Assembly: GCF_900119795.1 (NCBI RefSeq)
Contig: NZ_LT634361.1
Location: 2,356,001-2,420,000, forward strand
DNA from: Tenacibaculum maritimum NCIMB 2154
Lineage (GTDB): Bacteria; Bacteroidota; Bacteroidia; Flavobacteriales; Flavobacteriaceae
Length of the DNA: 64,000 nt
Direction: 5' to 3'
The position numbers and the translations under genes were made by a program. The notes beneath the pieces were generated by a model, which searched no databases, had not been told where the DNA came from, and saw nothing but the letters and a program-made list of their open reading frames with translations. This document shows positions 56,081-64,000 of the stretch, piece by piece. Position 1 is the stretch's first letter. Each line of letters opens with the position of its first letter.

Positions 56081-56539
56081 AACTTTTTTTCTTTTTAGTG
56101 TGCATGAATCATACTTTTCTATTTGCTTGGATAATCATTTAGAATTCCAAACTATAAGTGCTTTTCAAAGATACACTTTTTCTTAAAGTTTACTACAAGA
56201 ACAACTCGTTTGATTCCTCGTTTTTTTAAGCCCTATGGAGCATCGTTATTCTTTATGCCCACTTGTATATTGAATTCCATTCGTTTTTTGGTATGCAACA
56301 TGAATGCAATATAAACAACTGTAACCCAGAAACCGACAACACTCTTATATACAACACATTAAAAACCAACGACTACTTTTTTGGAATATCTTGATATTAT
56401 AAGAACACCTAGCGCTTTTAGGTATAAAAAAACAGCTATGTATTGGCTTTTCAACTCCTACCCTAAAGTAAAGGGGGTAAAAAATTGGTTGCCAAACAGT
56501 GTGAGATCGAACTGGCGTTGCATAATGACATAACTCCAT
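56081..56539. other. Gene-poor region upstream of the effector cluster
   Basis: About 460 bp between the PAAR gene and the ABC-F terminator. A minus-strand frame crosses 56345-56608 but overlaps the terminator and has odd residue use (many C, H, W), so I do not call it. The cluster promoter must lie near 56090-56160, where I see no exact TAnnTTTG. Confidence 0.5.
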
Positions 56540-56579
56540 AAAAAAAGGCAGTATCCTAATAAGAATACTGCCTTTTTTT
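56540..56579 (-). terminator. Terminator after the ABC-F gene
   Basis: Arms 56540-56554 and 56565-56579 (AAAAAGGCAGTAT/ATACTGCCTTTTT) with a 10-nt loop, 19 bp past the stop. Confidence 0.9.
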
Positions 56580-56597
56580 GTTGGTAAATAACATTTA

Positions 56598-58229
56598 TTA
56601 TAAATCAATTTCTTTTAATGCTTTTATGTTATTTCTTTCTAAAAAGGCATCAATAGTTTCAAAATGTTCTATAACACGTTGTTCTTTAAATTCAAATACT
56701 TTTTGCGACAATCCTCGTAAAAAATCTCTGTCATGAGATACTAAAATCAACGTACCATCAAAATTTAATAAAGCTTCTTTAATTACCTCTTTTGATCGTA
56801 AATCTAAATGATTCGTAGGCTCATCTAAAATCAATAAGTTTACAGGTTCTAACAAAAGTTTTACCATTGCCAAACGCGTTCTTTCTCCTCCTGATAATAC
56901 TTTTACCTTCTTTTCCAAATCATCTCCACTAAACATAAATCGCCCCAAAATATTTTTTATCTGGGTTCTAATATCTCCTTCTGCAATTTCATCTACTGTT
57001 TGAAATATGGTTAATTCTGGATCTAATAGCGAGGCTTGGTTTTGTGCAAAATATCCTACTTTAGCATTGTGCCCTAACCCACACGTTCCTTCAAAATCTA
57101 TGGCGCCCATAATGGCTTTTATCATGGTAGATTTCCCTTCTCCATTTCTTCCTACAAAGGACACTTTTTCACCCCTAGCAATTGCAAAACTAGCTTCTTT
57201 AAAAACAGTTAAATTGCCATATTTTTTAGTAAGGTTATCCACTCTTACAGGATAGTCTCCGGATCTTGGTGAAGGTGGAAATCGTAATTTTAAAGAAGAA
57301 GTATCTACTTCATCTATTTCAATTGGCACTAATTTTTCAAGCATACGCTCTCTAGAAGCTACTTGATTTGTTTTAGAATAGGTGCCTTTAAAACGTTCTA
57401 TAAAAGCTTTATTATCTGCTATTATTTTTTGTTGCTCTTGATATGCTTTTAATTGATGCGCTCTGCGCTCTTTTCTTAACTCTAAATAATGAGAATAGGT
57501 GGCTTTATAATCATGAATAGTTCCCATGGTTACCTCAATGGTTCTATTTGTAATTGTATCAATAAACGCTTTATCATGAGAAATTACAACTACTGCCTTT
57601 GCTTTATGCAGTAAAAAGTTTTCTAACCAAATTACCGATTCAATATCTACATGATTTGTTGGCTCATCTAGCAAAATTAAATCGGGTTTTTGTAATAAAA
57701 TTTTAGCCAACTCAATACGCATCCGCCATCCTCCACTAAAGGAGGATGTGGGACGATCAAAATCATCTTGCTTAAACCCGAGTCCTTTTAAAGCTTTTTC
57801 AACCTCTGCATCATAATTTACCTCTTCCAAAGCATAGTAACGCTCTCCTAAATCAGCAACACGTTCAATAATTTTCATGTATGCATCCGATTCATAATCT
57901 GTTCGAGTTTCTAACTCCTTATTCAATGCATCCATTTCGGCTTTCATATCAAAAACTCCTTGAAATGCCTTCGCTGCCTCTTCTCTTACCGTAACTGCAT
58001 CTTCCATTAATAAATGCTGGGGTAAATAGGCTATTACTGCTTCTTTAGGAACTCTTACTCCTCCTTTGGTTGGTTTAGAAACTCCTGCTATAATTTTCAT
58101 CATAGTAGATTTTCCTGCCCCATTTTTCCCCATGAGTGCTATCTTATCATTTTCGTTAATTACAAATGAAACATCACTAAACAATGTATGTCCGCTAAAT
58201 GCTACTTCTAATTGATCTACAGTAATCAT
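56598..58229 (-). CDS. ABC-F family ribosome-associated ATPase
   Basis: A 543-residue soluble protein with two ABC domains and no membrane part: Walker A ALMGKNGAGKST and VGRNGEGKST, signatures SGGWRMRIELA and SGGERTRLAMV, Walker B LILLDEPTNH twice, and a charged linker between them. ABC-F proteins act on translating ribosomes (EttA, Uup, YbiT, or antibiotic protection types). The linker and C-terminus do not let me choose a subfamily, though YbiT/YkpA-like is the closest by layout. ATG 58229 (MITVDQLEVAFSG) is chosen over the longer frame to 58292. Confidence 0.93.
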   Translation of the reverse strand: MITVDQLEVAFSGHTLFSDVSFVINENDKIALMGKNGAGKSTMMKIIAGVSKPTKGGVRVPKEAVIAYLPQHLLMEDAVTVREEAAKAFQGVFDMKAEMDALNKELETRTDYESDAYMKIIERVADLGERYYALEEVNYDAEVEKALKGLGFKQDDFDRPTSSFSGGWRMRIELAKILLQKPDLILLDEPTNHVDIESVIWLENFLLHKAKAVVVISHDKAFIDTITNRTIEVTMGTIHDYKATYSHYLELRKERRAHQLKAYQEQQKIIADNKAFIERFKGTYSKTNQVASRERMLEKLVPIEIDEVDTSSLKLRFPPSPRSGDYPVRVDNLTKKYGNLTVFKEASFAIARGEKVSFVGRNGEGKSTMIKAIMGAIDFEGTCGLGHNAKVGYFAQNQASLLDPELTIFQTVDEIAEGDIRTQIKNILGRFMFSGDDLEKKVKVLSGGERTRLAMVKLLLEPVNLLILDEPTNHLDLRSKEVIKEALLNFDGTLILVSHDRDFLRGLSQKVFEFKEQRVIEHFETIDAFLERNNIKALKEIDL

Positions 58230-58389
58230 GTTTATTAATTTTTGAGGAGCGAAAATATTGAAATTGTTCCAATAAAGTCTTCTTTTTTGCACTGCTGTTC
58301 AAATTCGCTACAACTTTTAAGTATCTTGTTAAAAAGACGCGTTATCTCTTTTATACTACATTGCTTTTCATAAAATGAGCCATCGTGTT

Positions 58390-59394
58390 TTAATGCAAAA
58401 TTCGAAATAGCAACTCTTTTAAGATATCCGCTTGGGGCATTCCATTGGCACCTACTCCTTTGCTTTTTACATCAGCTTCTCTTAAAAGGGCTATAATTTG
58501 TGATACTTTTCGCATAGGGTAATTATTAGCTGCGGTTACATAATCACCTACAAAATAAGGATTCACTCCTAAATTTTTGGCTACTGAAGCTTTTGATTTG
58601 TCTTTTAATCCGTGATACATTAATAACTGAGTAAAAAAACTATTTAATAATGATATGGTCATTACTAACGGATTGTTTTTAGGGTTTTGAGCAAAGTAAT
58701 TAATAATTCTATTGGCTTTTAATACGTCTTTTTGCCCTACTGATTTTCGTAACTCAAAATTATTAAAGTCTTTTGATATGCCTATATTTTCTTCAATATG
58801 TACTGGATTAATAATGGTTGCTGCTGGTAAAACTGAAATAAGTTTTTCTAATTCATTGTTAATTTTACTTAAATCGGTTCCTAAAAACTCTACCAACATT
58901 TGCGCTGCTTTGGGCTCTATTTGGTATTTTTTAGCTCCGAGAACTTTACGAATCCAATCGGAAACTTGATTTTCGTATAATTTTTTACTCTCAAAAACTA
59001 CTCCGTTTTTAGCAATTGCTTTATATACTTTTTTTCGCTTGTCTAGTTTTTTGTATTTATAGTTAAGAACTAAAACCGTGGTAGCTTGCGGATTTTCAGC
59101 ATAGCTTTCTAGTTTATCAATAGTACGACTTAAATCTTGTGCTTCTTTAACAATTAATACTTGCTTTTCAGCCATCATTGGGTAACGCTTTGCGGAAGCT
59201 ACTATTTCTTCTATAGATACATCTCTACCATACATTACTACTTGGTTGAATCCTTTTTCTGACGCTTCTAAAATATGTGTTTCTATATAGGTGGAAATTT
59301 TATCAATGTAGTAAGGTTCTTCTCCCATTAAAAAGTAAATGGGTTTTACGATTCCGTTTTTAAGATCATTTACAATATGTTCTGCCTCGTTCAT
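58390..59394 (-). CDS. holA: DNA polymerase III subunit delta
   Basis: The 334-residue clamp-loader subunit has the family start IVNDLKNGIVKPIYFLMGEE PYYIDKI, the VLIVKEAQDLSR segment, VLNYKYKKLDKRKK, FLGTDLSKINNELEKL (domain II helix) and GLKDKSKASVAKNLGVNPYF near the C-terminal collar domain. Standing divergent from the HSDR_N gene is the usual arrangement in Bacteroidota. Confidence 0.95.
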   Translation of the reverse strand: MNEAEHIVNDLKNGIVKPIYFLMGEEPYYIDKISTYIETHILEASEKGFNQVVMYGRDVSIEEIVASAKRYPMMAEKQVLIVKEAQDLSRTIDKLESYAENPQATTVLVLNYKYKKLDKRKKVYKAIAKNGVVFESKKLYENQVSDWIRKVLGAKKYQIEPKAAQMLVEFLGTDLSKINNELEKLISVLPAATIINPVHIEENIGISKDFNNFELRKSVGQKDVLKANRIINYFAQNPKNNPLVMTISLLNSFFTQLLMYHGLKDKSKASVAKNLGVNPYFVGDYVTAANNYPMRKVSQIIALLREADVKSKGVGANGMPQADILKELLFRILH

Positions 59395-59458
59395 GTATTT
59401 TTATATGCTATTTCGCTATCGTTTTATTGGTTCTTTTCTTTATGAGAACTCTTTTTTA

Positions 59459-59466
59459 TACCTTTG
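59459..59466 (+). promoter_or_regulatory. Promoter -7 element immediately before the HSDR_N gene
   Basis: TACCTTTG is an exact -7 match ending 4 bp before the ATG at 59471, the same TAnnTTTG-N4-ATG spacing seen at rlmH. Confidence 0.5.
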
Positions 59467-59470
59467 AAAA

Positions 59471-59944
59471 ATGCAGCAATTGAATCTTCCTGAGTATTTT
59501 TTCAAGCTCAAAAGTAACGAAAAACACACGTTTATCTTTGATAGAATTCGAAAAAAATATGTAGTCTTAACGCCTGAAGAGTGGGTACGTCAACATTTTG
59601 TTGAATTTCTTATTCATGAAAAAAAGTATCCTATTTCTTTAATTGCATTAGAAAAGCAATTGGTTATAAATAACCGTAAAAAAAGGAGTGATATTTTAAT
59701 TTTTTCACCCAATGGAATGCCTCATATTGTTGTAGAATGTAAAGCGCCTCATATTAAAATAACGCAAGATACTTTTGACCAAATTGCTCGATATAATTTG
59801 GCTTTAAAAGCTCATTATTTAATTGTTACTAATGGATTGGAGCATTATTTTTGCCAAATGGATGCGGTTCATGAATCGTATCTTTTTTTAAAGGAGATTC
59901 CTAATTATAATTCGTCTTCTTTTAGCGACTCAACTCATTATTAA
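59471..59944 (+). CDS. HSDR_N-domain (type I restriction R-subunit N-terminal-like) protein
   Basis: The 157-residue protein matches the HSDR_N domain: KKYVVLTPEEWVRQHFVEFL, IALEKQLVINNRKKRSDILI, and the PD-(D/E)xK-like core SDILIF...VVECKAP, with Asp and ExK in place. The domain is stand-alone, without helicase or modification genes, as often seen next to holA in Bacteroidota. A nuclease fold is likely; a restriction role is not supported. Confidence 0.9.
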   Translation: MQQLNLPEYFFKLKSNEKHTFIFDRIRKKYVVLTPEEWVRQHFVEFLIHEKKYPISLIALEKQLVINNRKKRSDILIFSPNGMPHIVVECKAPHIKITQDTFDQIARYNLALKAHYLIVTNGLEHYFCQMDAVHESYLFLKEIPNYNSSSFSDSTHY

Positions 59945-59962
59945 ATACTTACTTTTATATTT

Positions 59963-60960
59963 TTGAAAACAGCTATTGTCATATTAAATTGGAATGGTAA
60001 AGAGTTATTGGAACAATTTTTACCCTCTGTTATTAAATACAGCGCTCAACTTGCTGATATTTATGTAGCGGATAATGCTTCTTCTGATAATTCTATTGCT
60101 TATATACAGCGCCATTTTCCTAGCATTAAAATTATACAGAATACCGTAAATGGAGGTTATGCTAAAGGGTATAATGATGCGCTACAACACGTAGATGCTA
60201 GTATTTATTGCTTGCTAAATTCGGATATTGAGGTTACTGAAAATTGGTTACCGCCTGTTATTAATGTGTTTCAACAAGAAAAAAATACAGCTATTATTCA
60301 ACCCAAATTGCTAGATTTTAAACAAAAAACAATGTTTGAATATGCTGGTGCTGCTGGTGGTTTTATTGATGCTTTTGGGTATCCTTATTGCCGAGGTCGT
60401 ATTTTTAATGATGTAGAAACCGACTTGCAGCAGTTTGATGATACTGCGGCTATTTTTTGGGCATCAGGTGCTTGTTTTTTTATTCGATCAGAGGTGTTTC
60501 ATGAATTGCAGGGATTTGATGAAGATTATTTTGCGCATCAAGAAGAAATTGACCTTTGTTGGCGTGCTAAAAATAAAGGTTTTGATATTATGTATGTAGG
60601 AGGGGCTACGGTATATCATGTAGGGGGGCTACTTTAGAGGAAACGAATCCGCAAAAAACATTTCTAAATTTTAGAAATAGCTTGTTTAATATTCTTAAAA
60701 ATGTGCCTGCGCCATTCTTTTTACTGATTCTTTTTGCGCGCTTGATTTTGGATGGAATTGCTGGTCTAAAATTTCTTTTAAGCGGAAAACCTATGCATAC
60801 TTGGGCTATTGTAAGAGGGCATTTTAGTTTTTATAAAAACTTTTTTAAAATGATAAACAAACGGAAATCACTTGCAAAAACTTTTAACTATAATTTACAT
60901 ACTTCTATTATTTGGCAGTATTTTGTTTTGGGAAGAAAAAAGTTTAACGATTTAAAATAA
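59963..60960 (+). pseudogene. GT2 glycosyltransferase with frameshift in a G6 tract
   Basis: The N-terminal part (TTG start at 59963, MKTAIVILNWNGKELLEQFL, then DNASSDNS, LLNSDIEVTENW, FWASGACFFIRSEVF, DEDYFAHQEEIDLCWRAK) is a typical family 2 glycosyltransferase. At 60623-60628 there are six G where seven would keep the frame; the reading goes to VGGLL and a stop at 60637, while adding one G restores VGGATLEETNPQ and runs to 60960, giving about 333 residues and a C-terminal membrane segment (APFFLLILFARLILDGIAG). The tract makes this a candidate for slippage or phase variation, or an assembly error. Confidence 0.88.
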
Positions 60961-61059
60961 TAGTTATAGGCTTATTTAATGGAGTAAGGTATTGCCTCTT
61001 AATCATGTTTTTTGGTCGATTAGTAATTGGCTGTGGCTTACAAATTGTATAGGTGTGAA

Positions 61060-61098
61060 ACTATCGGAATTGAATTTAACCCCGATAGTGTTTTATTT
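61060..61098 (+). terminator. Terminator after the glycosyltransferase
   Basis: ACTATCGG/CCGATAGT arms (61060-61067, 61082-61089) followed by GTTTTATTT, about 100 bp past the stop. Confidence 0.7.
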
Positions 61099-61177
61099 AT
61101 TGAAGTGTTTTTTGTGTAACATAGCCTTTAAAATTAAGGTGGCATAAGCATCATTTATAGGCTTTAGAAAAGTTTAA

Positions 61178-61495
61178 TTAAACCACTTCATTGAGTTCTA
61201 TACTCCTATTTCCTTTTATTTTATCTAAAAAATTTGCTTCTGAATACGGTAATAAATCTTTTGCTACTCCTAATACACTTATAATATCATACTCACTACA
61301 ATGGGGTATATCAAAATTACACATGCCTTCCATAGCACTTTGGCTTACATTTATAATGGCTCCTATAAGCTCTATTAACTCGGCATAACTACCTACTTTC
61401 ATTTTTACTTCTGATACTTCCTTATTATATTCTTCTAAAGGTGTTAAGGTTTTTAAATACATTGTTTTTAATACTTGAATCTCTTCTAAGTTCAT
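61178..61495 (-). CDS. Small hypothetical protein
   Basis: A 105-residue, acidic, mostly helical protein (starts MNLEEIQVLKTMYLKTLTPL, includes ELIELIGAIINVSQSAM, CNFDIPHCSEYDII and ends SIELNEVV) without signal peptide or membrane helix. No family is recognised. It is isolated between the GT2 terminator and a minus-strand cluster. Confidence 0.6.
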   Translation of the reverse strand: MNLEEIQVLKTMYLKTLTPLEEYNKEVSEVKMKVGSYAELIELIGAIINVSQSAMEGMCNFDIPHCSEYDIISVLGVAKDLLPYSEANFLDKIKGNRSIELNEVV

Positions 61496-61654
61496 ACTTT
61501 TAAATTTTAGGGATTATATAATTTTTATTATAACGCAATGCCTCCGCGGCTTTTATTGCGTTGTTGTTATTTATAATTGCTCTATAAAAAAATGATGCTT
61601 CGCTATTTTTTACGCTTTCTTTTAAAAAACGCTGTATTTCATATCCGTAAAGGC

Positions 61655-62368
61655 TTATTTATGGCTGGCTATTTTTTTTATCATTTCTAACATTTCTTCT
61701 CTTTTTTCTGGCTTGGTGTTTTTAAAGGTAAATTTTAATAAGTTCATTAATACATCAAGAAGATTCTCTTCTTCCCTTTTAGAAAACCTCATAAGGTAAA
61801 ATACCACAGCTAAAATAATTAATGAGCTAAATAGAGTTACTAATAAATATTGCATTAGACTATAATCTTCAAACTTTTGAAATATCCAAAACGTGACAAA
61901 TAACTTAGTTGATAAATAAGAAACCACTATCAATTGTGATCCAAAATAAACCAAAGAATTATTCTTTTTGGGCACATATCGAATAATTAAAAAAAAAGCA
62001 AATACAGAAATAAAAATATCAGCTACATTTCTACCAAACCTCTCTAAAAAATAATGCTTACTATCAAAACTAAACACTCTCTGATTTTCAATTTCCTTTT
62101 CCCTCTTATTGAAAGCCTCTTTTTTAATTTTATTAACTCTTATATAATCCCTATACTCCATGGTTCCTTTTGACATATTTTTCAACTGAGTTAAGGAAAT
62201 AGAGTTCCTTTTCTTAGCTAGCTGAAAGTTTTTGTCTGCCTTTTTATAGGACTCAGTAAAAGGGTCAACAGCTCTATAAGATAAAGATAATACAACCAAT
62301 AAAATTGGTATTAATATGTAAAACACAAGGTTTTTAGTCCTCCTCCATCGTCTCTTCCTTAATTCCAT
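61655..62368 (-). CDS. Membrane protein with paralog at 63489 (function unknown)
   Basis: A 237-residue protein with three to four membrane segments: one N-terminal (VFYILIPILLVVLSLSY), a pair in the middle (DIFISVFAFFLIIRYV; LVYFGSQLIVVSYLSTKLFV) and one later (YLLVTLFSSLIILAVVFYLM), plus a basic cytosolic stretch rich in R/K and a C-terminal helix (EKREEMLEMIKKIASHK). It overlaps the lipoprotein gene by 35 bp. About nine of ten residues match the paralog that runs off the window. No known family is evident. Confidence 0.75.
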   Translation of the reverse strand: MELRKRRWRRTKNLVFYILIPILLVVLSLSYRAVDPFTESYKKADKNFQLAKKRNSISLTQLKNMSKGTMEYRDYIRVNKIKKEAFNKREKEIENQRVFSFDSKHYFLERFGRNVADIFISVFAFFLIIRYVPKKNNSLVYFGSQLIVVSYLSTKLFVTFWIFQKFEDYSLMQYLLVTLFSSLIILAVVFYLMRFSKREEENLLDVLMNLLKFTFKNTKPEKREEMLEMIKKIASHK

Positions 62369-62516
62369 CCCCAAGATCTGTGGTTGAATCTCCTTTATTA
62401 ACCCCAAATAGTTCTTGTTTTTCATCTAATGTTTTTATGGTTTCTTCAGTAGTATCCGTACATGATACCATTCCCACAAATAATAATGCTGCTAACGTTT
62501 TTAAAAAAGTATTCAT
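62334..62516 (-). CDS. Small lipoprotein
   Basis: A 60-residue lipoprotein: signal MNTFLKTLAALLFVGMVSC with lipobox, then a short acidic mature part (TDTTEETIKTLDEKQELFGV and KEETMEED). Overlap with the membrane gene suggests coupled translation. Function unknown. Confidence 0.7.
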   Translation of the reverse strand: MNTFLKTLAALLFVGMVSCTDTTEETIKTLDEKQELFGVNKGDSTTDLGDGIKEETMEED

Positions 62517-62566
62517 TTTTAGTATTTTAAAATTAAAACACTAAAATACAATTTTAAAAAGGCTTA

Positions 62567-63223
62567 TTACTTGTTCATTTTGCTTACGCTTAATAATAAT
62601 TGTGTTTTGTATTTTGCTGCCAATACTGCTAGCTGTATGTTGTCTTTTACATTTAATTTTTGTCGAATTCGTTGGGTATAACTACGAAAAGCGCTGCTAC
62701 TTATATGCATTTTACTACTAATTTCATTGGGTGTAAATCCTTTTAGCAGCCATACCATAAGCCTTGCTTCTTTGGGCGATAATATGTCTGTTATTAAATA
62801 CTGTTCTCCTATTTCTAACTGCTTGTCTATAACAGCATCTCTAACCGATTCTGAAAAGTATTTTTTTCCATTAAAAACGGCTTTAATAGCTGCTACAATA
62901 CATGGTACGGACTCTTCTTTTAAAATATAGCCTTTGGCGCCTAATGCCATTGCTTCTTGTATTACAGCAACATCATAATAACTGGTTACTACAATTGTTT
63001 TTATATGGCTGTTTTTTTCTGATAACTGCTTTAGTGCCTCTAACCCGTTAAAGCAAGGAATAGATAGGTCTAAAATTAATACATCGGAAGCATTTTTGCT
63101 TAACCACTCTACCACCCCAACCCCATCAGAAGAGGCTCCTACAACCGTTATTCCATGGGCTTTTAAGAGTGCTTTATACCCTTCAATAACTACTGGATAA
63201 TCATCTACTAAATAAACTTTCAT
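62567..63223 (-). CDS. NarL/FixJ-type response regulator
   Basis: The 218-residue regulator has a receiver domain with the acidic pocket VDDYPVV, the phosphorylated Asp in VLILDLSIP, a Thr (IVVTSYYD) and Lys (GYILKEES), then a LuxR-type helix-turn-helix (LSPKEARLMVWLLKGFTPNE, ISSKMHISSSAFRSYTQRIR). No histidine kinase is next to it, so its signal is unknown. Its gene is flanked on both sides by paralogous membrane-protein genes. Confidence 0.92.
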   Translation of the reverse strand: MKVYLVDDYPVVIEGYKALLKAHGITVVGASSDGVGVVEWLSKNASDVLILDLSIPCFNGLEALKQLSEKNSHIKTIVVTSYYDVAVIQEAMALGAKGYILKEESVPCIVAAIKAVFNGKKYFSESVRDAVIDKQLEIGEQYLITDILSPKEARLMVWLLKGFTPNEISSKMHISSSAFRSYTQRIRQKLNVKDNIQLAVLAAKYKTQLLLSVSKMNK

Positions 63224-63247
63224 TGTACTTGTTTTTAGTAACTATGG

Positions 63248-63255
63248 CAAAGTTA
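63248..63255 (-). promoter_or_regulatory. Promoter -7 element for the response-regulator gene
   Basis: On the minus strand TAACTTTG matches TAnnTTTG, 25 bp before the ATG at 63223. Confidence 0.5.
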
Positions 63256-63488
63256 TACAAAGCAATTGAGCTTGATTGTGGACGTTTGTCCAGACATAAA
63301 AAAAATACTGTTTTTAGCATGGTGGTTGCTATTGGCTACCTCAAAAAATTGGCTACTGAATAGGGTAATAGCTTATTTGCCAACCCCAATACTCTTACAA
63401 TAGCTCACTGATTACAGCAAACTGCTGCCTTATGATACCAATTGTTTGCTCAACATAGCAAACAGTATTTTTTTACCACAGCAATAGG

Positions 63489-64000
63489 TTAGCTATTTTT
63501 AGCTATTTTTTTAATCATTTCTAACATTTCTTCTCTTTTTTCTGGCTTGGTGTTTTTAAAGGTAAATCTCAATAAGTTCATTAACACATCGAGAAGATTA
63601 TCTTCTTCTCTTTTAGAAAATCTTATAAGATAAAATACCACAACTAAAATAATTAATGAGCTAAATAGAGTTACTAATAAATATTGCATTAGACTATAAT
63701 CTTCAAAATTTTGAAATATCCAAAATGTAACAAATAACTTAGTTGATAAATAAGAAACTACTATCAATTGTGATCCAAAATAAACTAAAGAATTATTCTT
63801 TTTAGGCACGTACCTAACAATTAAAAAAAAAGCAAATATAGAAATAAAAATATCAGCTACATTTCTACCGAGTCTCTCTAAAAAATAATGCTTACTATCA
63901 AAACCAAATACTTTCTGGTTTTCAACTTCTCTTTTTCTCTTATTGAAAGCCTCTTTTTTTATCTTATGAGCTCTTATATAGTCTTCATAAACTTTAGTTC
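63489..64000 (-). CDS. Paralogous membrane protein, N-terminus off window
   Basis: The frame from the window edge to 63489 is open and closely follows the 61655 protein (ADIFISIFAFFLIVRYVP, LVYFGSQLIVVSYLSTKLFV, NTKPEKREEMLEMIKKIAKN), with a few substitutions such as KFED to NFED. The upstream part reads KVYEDYIRAHKIKKEAFNKR and continues beyond the window, so the start is unseen. The identity implies a fairly recent duplication around the response-regulator gene. Confidence 0.85.
   Translation of the reverse strand, partial: TKVYEDYIRAHKIKKEAFNKRKREVENQKVFGFDSKHYFLERLGRNVADIFISIFAFFLIVRYVPKKNNSLVYFGSQLIVVSYLSTKLFVTFWIFQNFEDYSLMQYLLVTLFSSLIILVVVFYLIRFSKREEDNLLDVLMNLLRFTFKNTKPEKREEMLEMIKKIAKNS

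Noticed and set aside
56345-56608. Minus-strand open frame of 87 residues
   Set aside because: It runs through the ABC-F terminator and overlaps that gene's end; composition unlike coding neighbours.
1-64000. tRNA, rRNA, insertion sequence or prophage genes
   Set aside because: No cloverleaf, rRNA motif, transposase, integrase or phage gene was recognised by reading; a covariance-model scan would settle the RNA part.

Overview
The window is a stretch of chromosome from a low-GC marine-type Bacteroidota, almost certainly family Flavobacteriaceae; gene style and content fit Tenacibaculum or a close relative, but the genus is a guess. The supporting evidence is a gldI-type gliding lipoprotein, many short lipoproteins and Por/Gld-style secreted proteins, a near absence of Shine-Dalgarno sequences, and repeated matches to the Bacteroidota promoter -7 element TAnnTTTG ahead of genes. 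I saw no rRNA, tRNA, CRISPR array, insertion sequence or prophage.

Layout. 1-12.6 kb is housekeeping: gyrA with a TPR gene behind it, clpC, an LtaS-like sulfatase-fold membrane enzyme, a PAP2 phosphatase, and a peptidyl-prolyl isomerase cluster (cyclophilin-FKBP fusion, FKBP, GldI) run together with a DHH phosphoesterase and divergent from ndk. 12.8-22.4 kb holds an S41 protease, DUF721/DciA plus recF, ribH, mutL (with a degraded nuclease site), two rhomboid proteases and an EEP-family enzyme. 22.4-32 kb has an Lrp regulator divergent from metE, lipoproteins, mtaB, a hydrolase and a lytic transglycosylase. 32-40.3 kb is mostly minus strand: ywbE, csp, folE, hisS, yihY, a pentapeptide protein, an M3 peptidase and nadC, with rlmH divergent. 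40.4-48.6 kb mixes a duplicated coiled-coil secreted protein, a very long palindrome, two orphan genes, a 57-bp tandem repeat, rdgB, a FecCD/FecE-type iron transporter pair whose ATPase lacks a normal start codon, an M28 peptidase, and a fusion of a dead M28 domain to a GH114 glycosidase.

The accessory highlight is 48.7-56.1 kb, one minus-strand cluster. A PAAR spike protein broken by an in-frame TGA is followed by an 1118-residue protein that looks like a VasX-type pore-forming type VI effector, and then by four tandem copies of a two-TM membrane protein. These are the likely immunity genes. The four copies show all four combinations of two N-terminal modules and two transmembrane modules over a nearly constant C-terminal domain. 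No T6SS structural genes lie in the window, so the secretion machinery must be elsewhere if it exists.

56.5-61 kb returns to core genes (ABC-F ATPase, holA, an HSDR_N-domain protein) and ends with a GT2 glycosyltransferase frameshifted at a run of six G. 61-64 kb contains a response regulator flanked by two copies of a paralogous membrane protein, the second running off the window. Function calls rest on motif recognition and family knowledge without database searches; starts were moved inward from the longest open frame wherever a signal peptide, family N-terminus or ATG made that more plausible.
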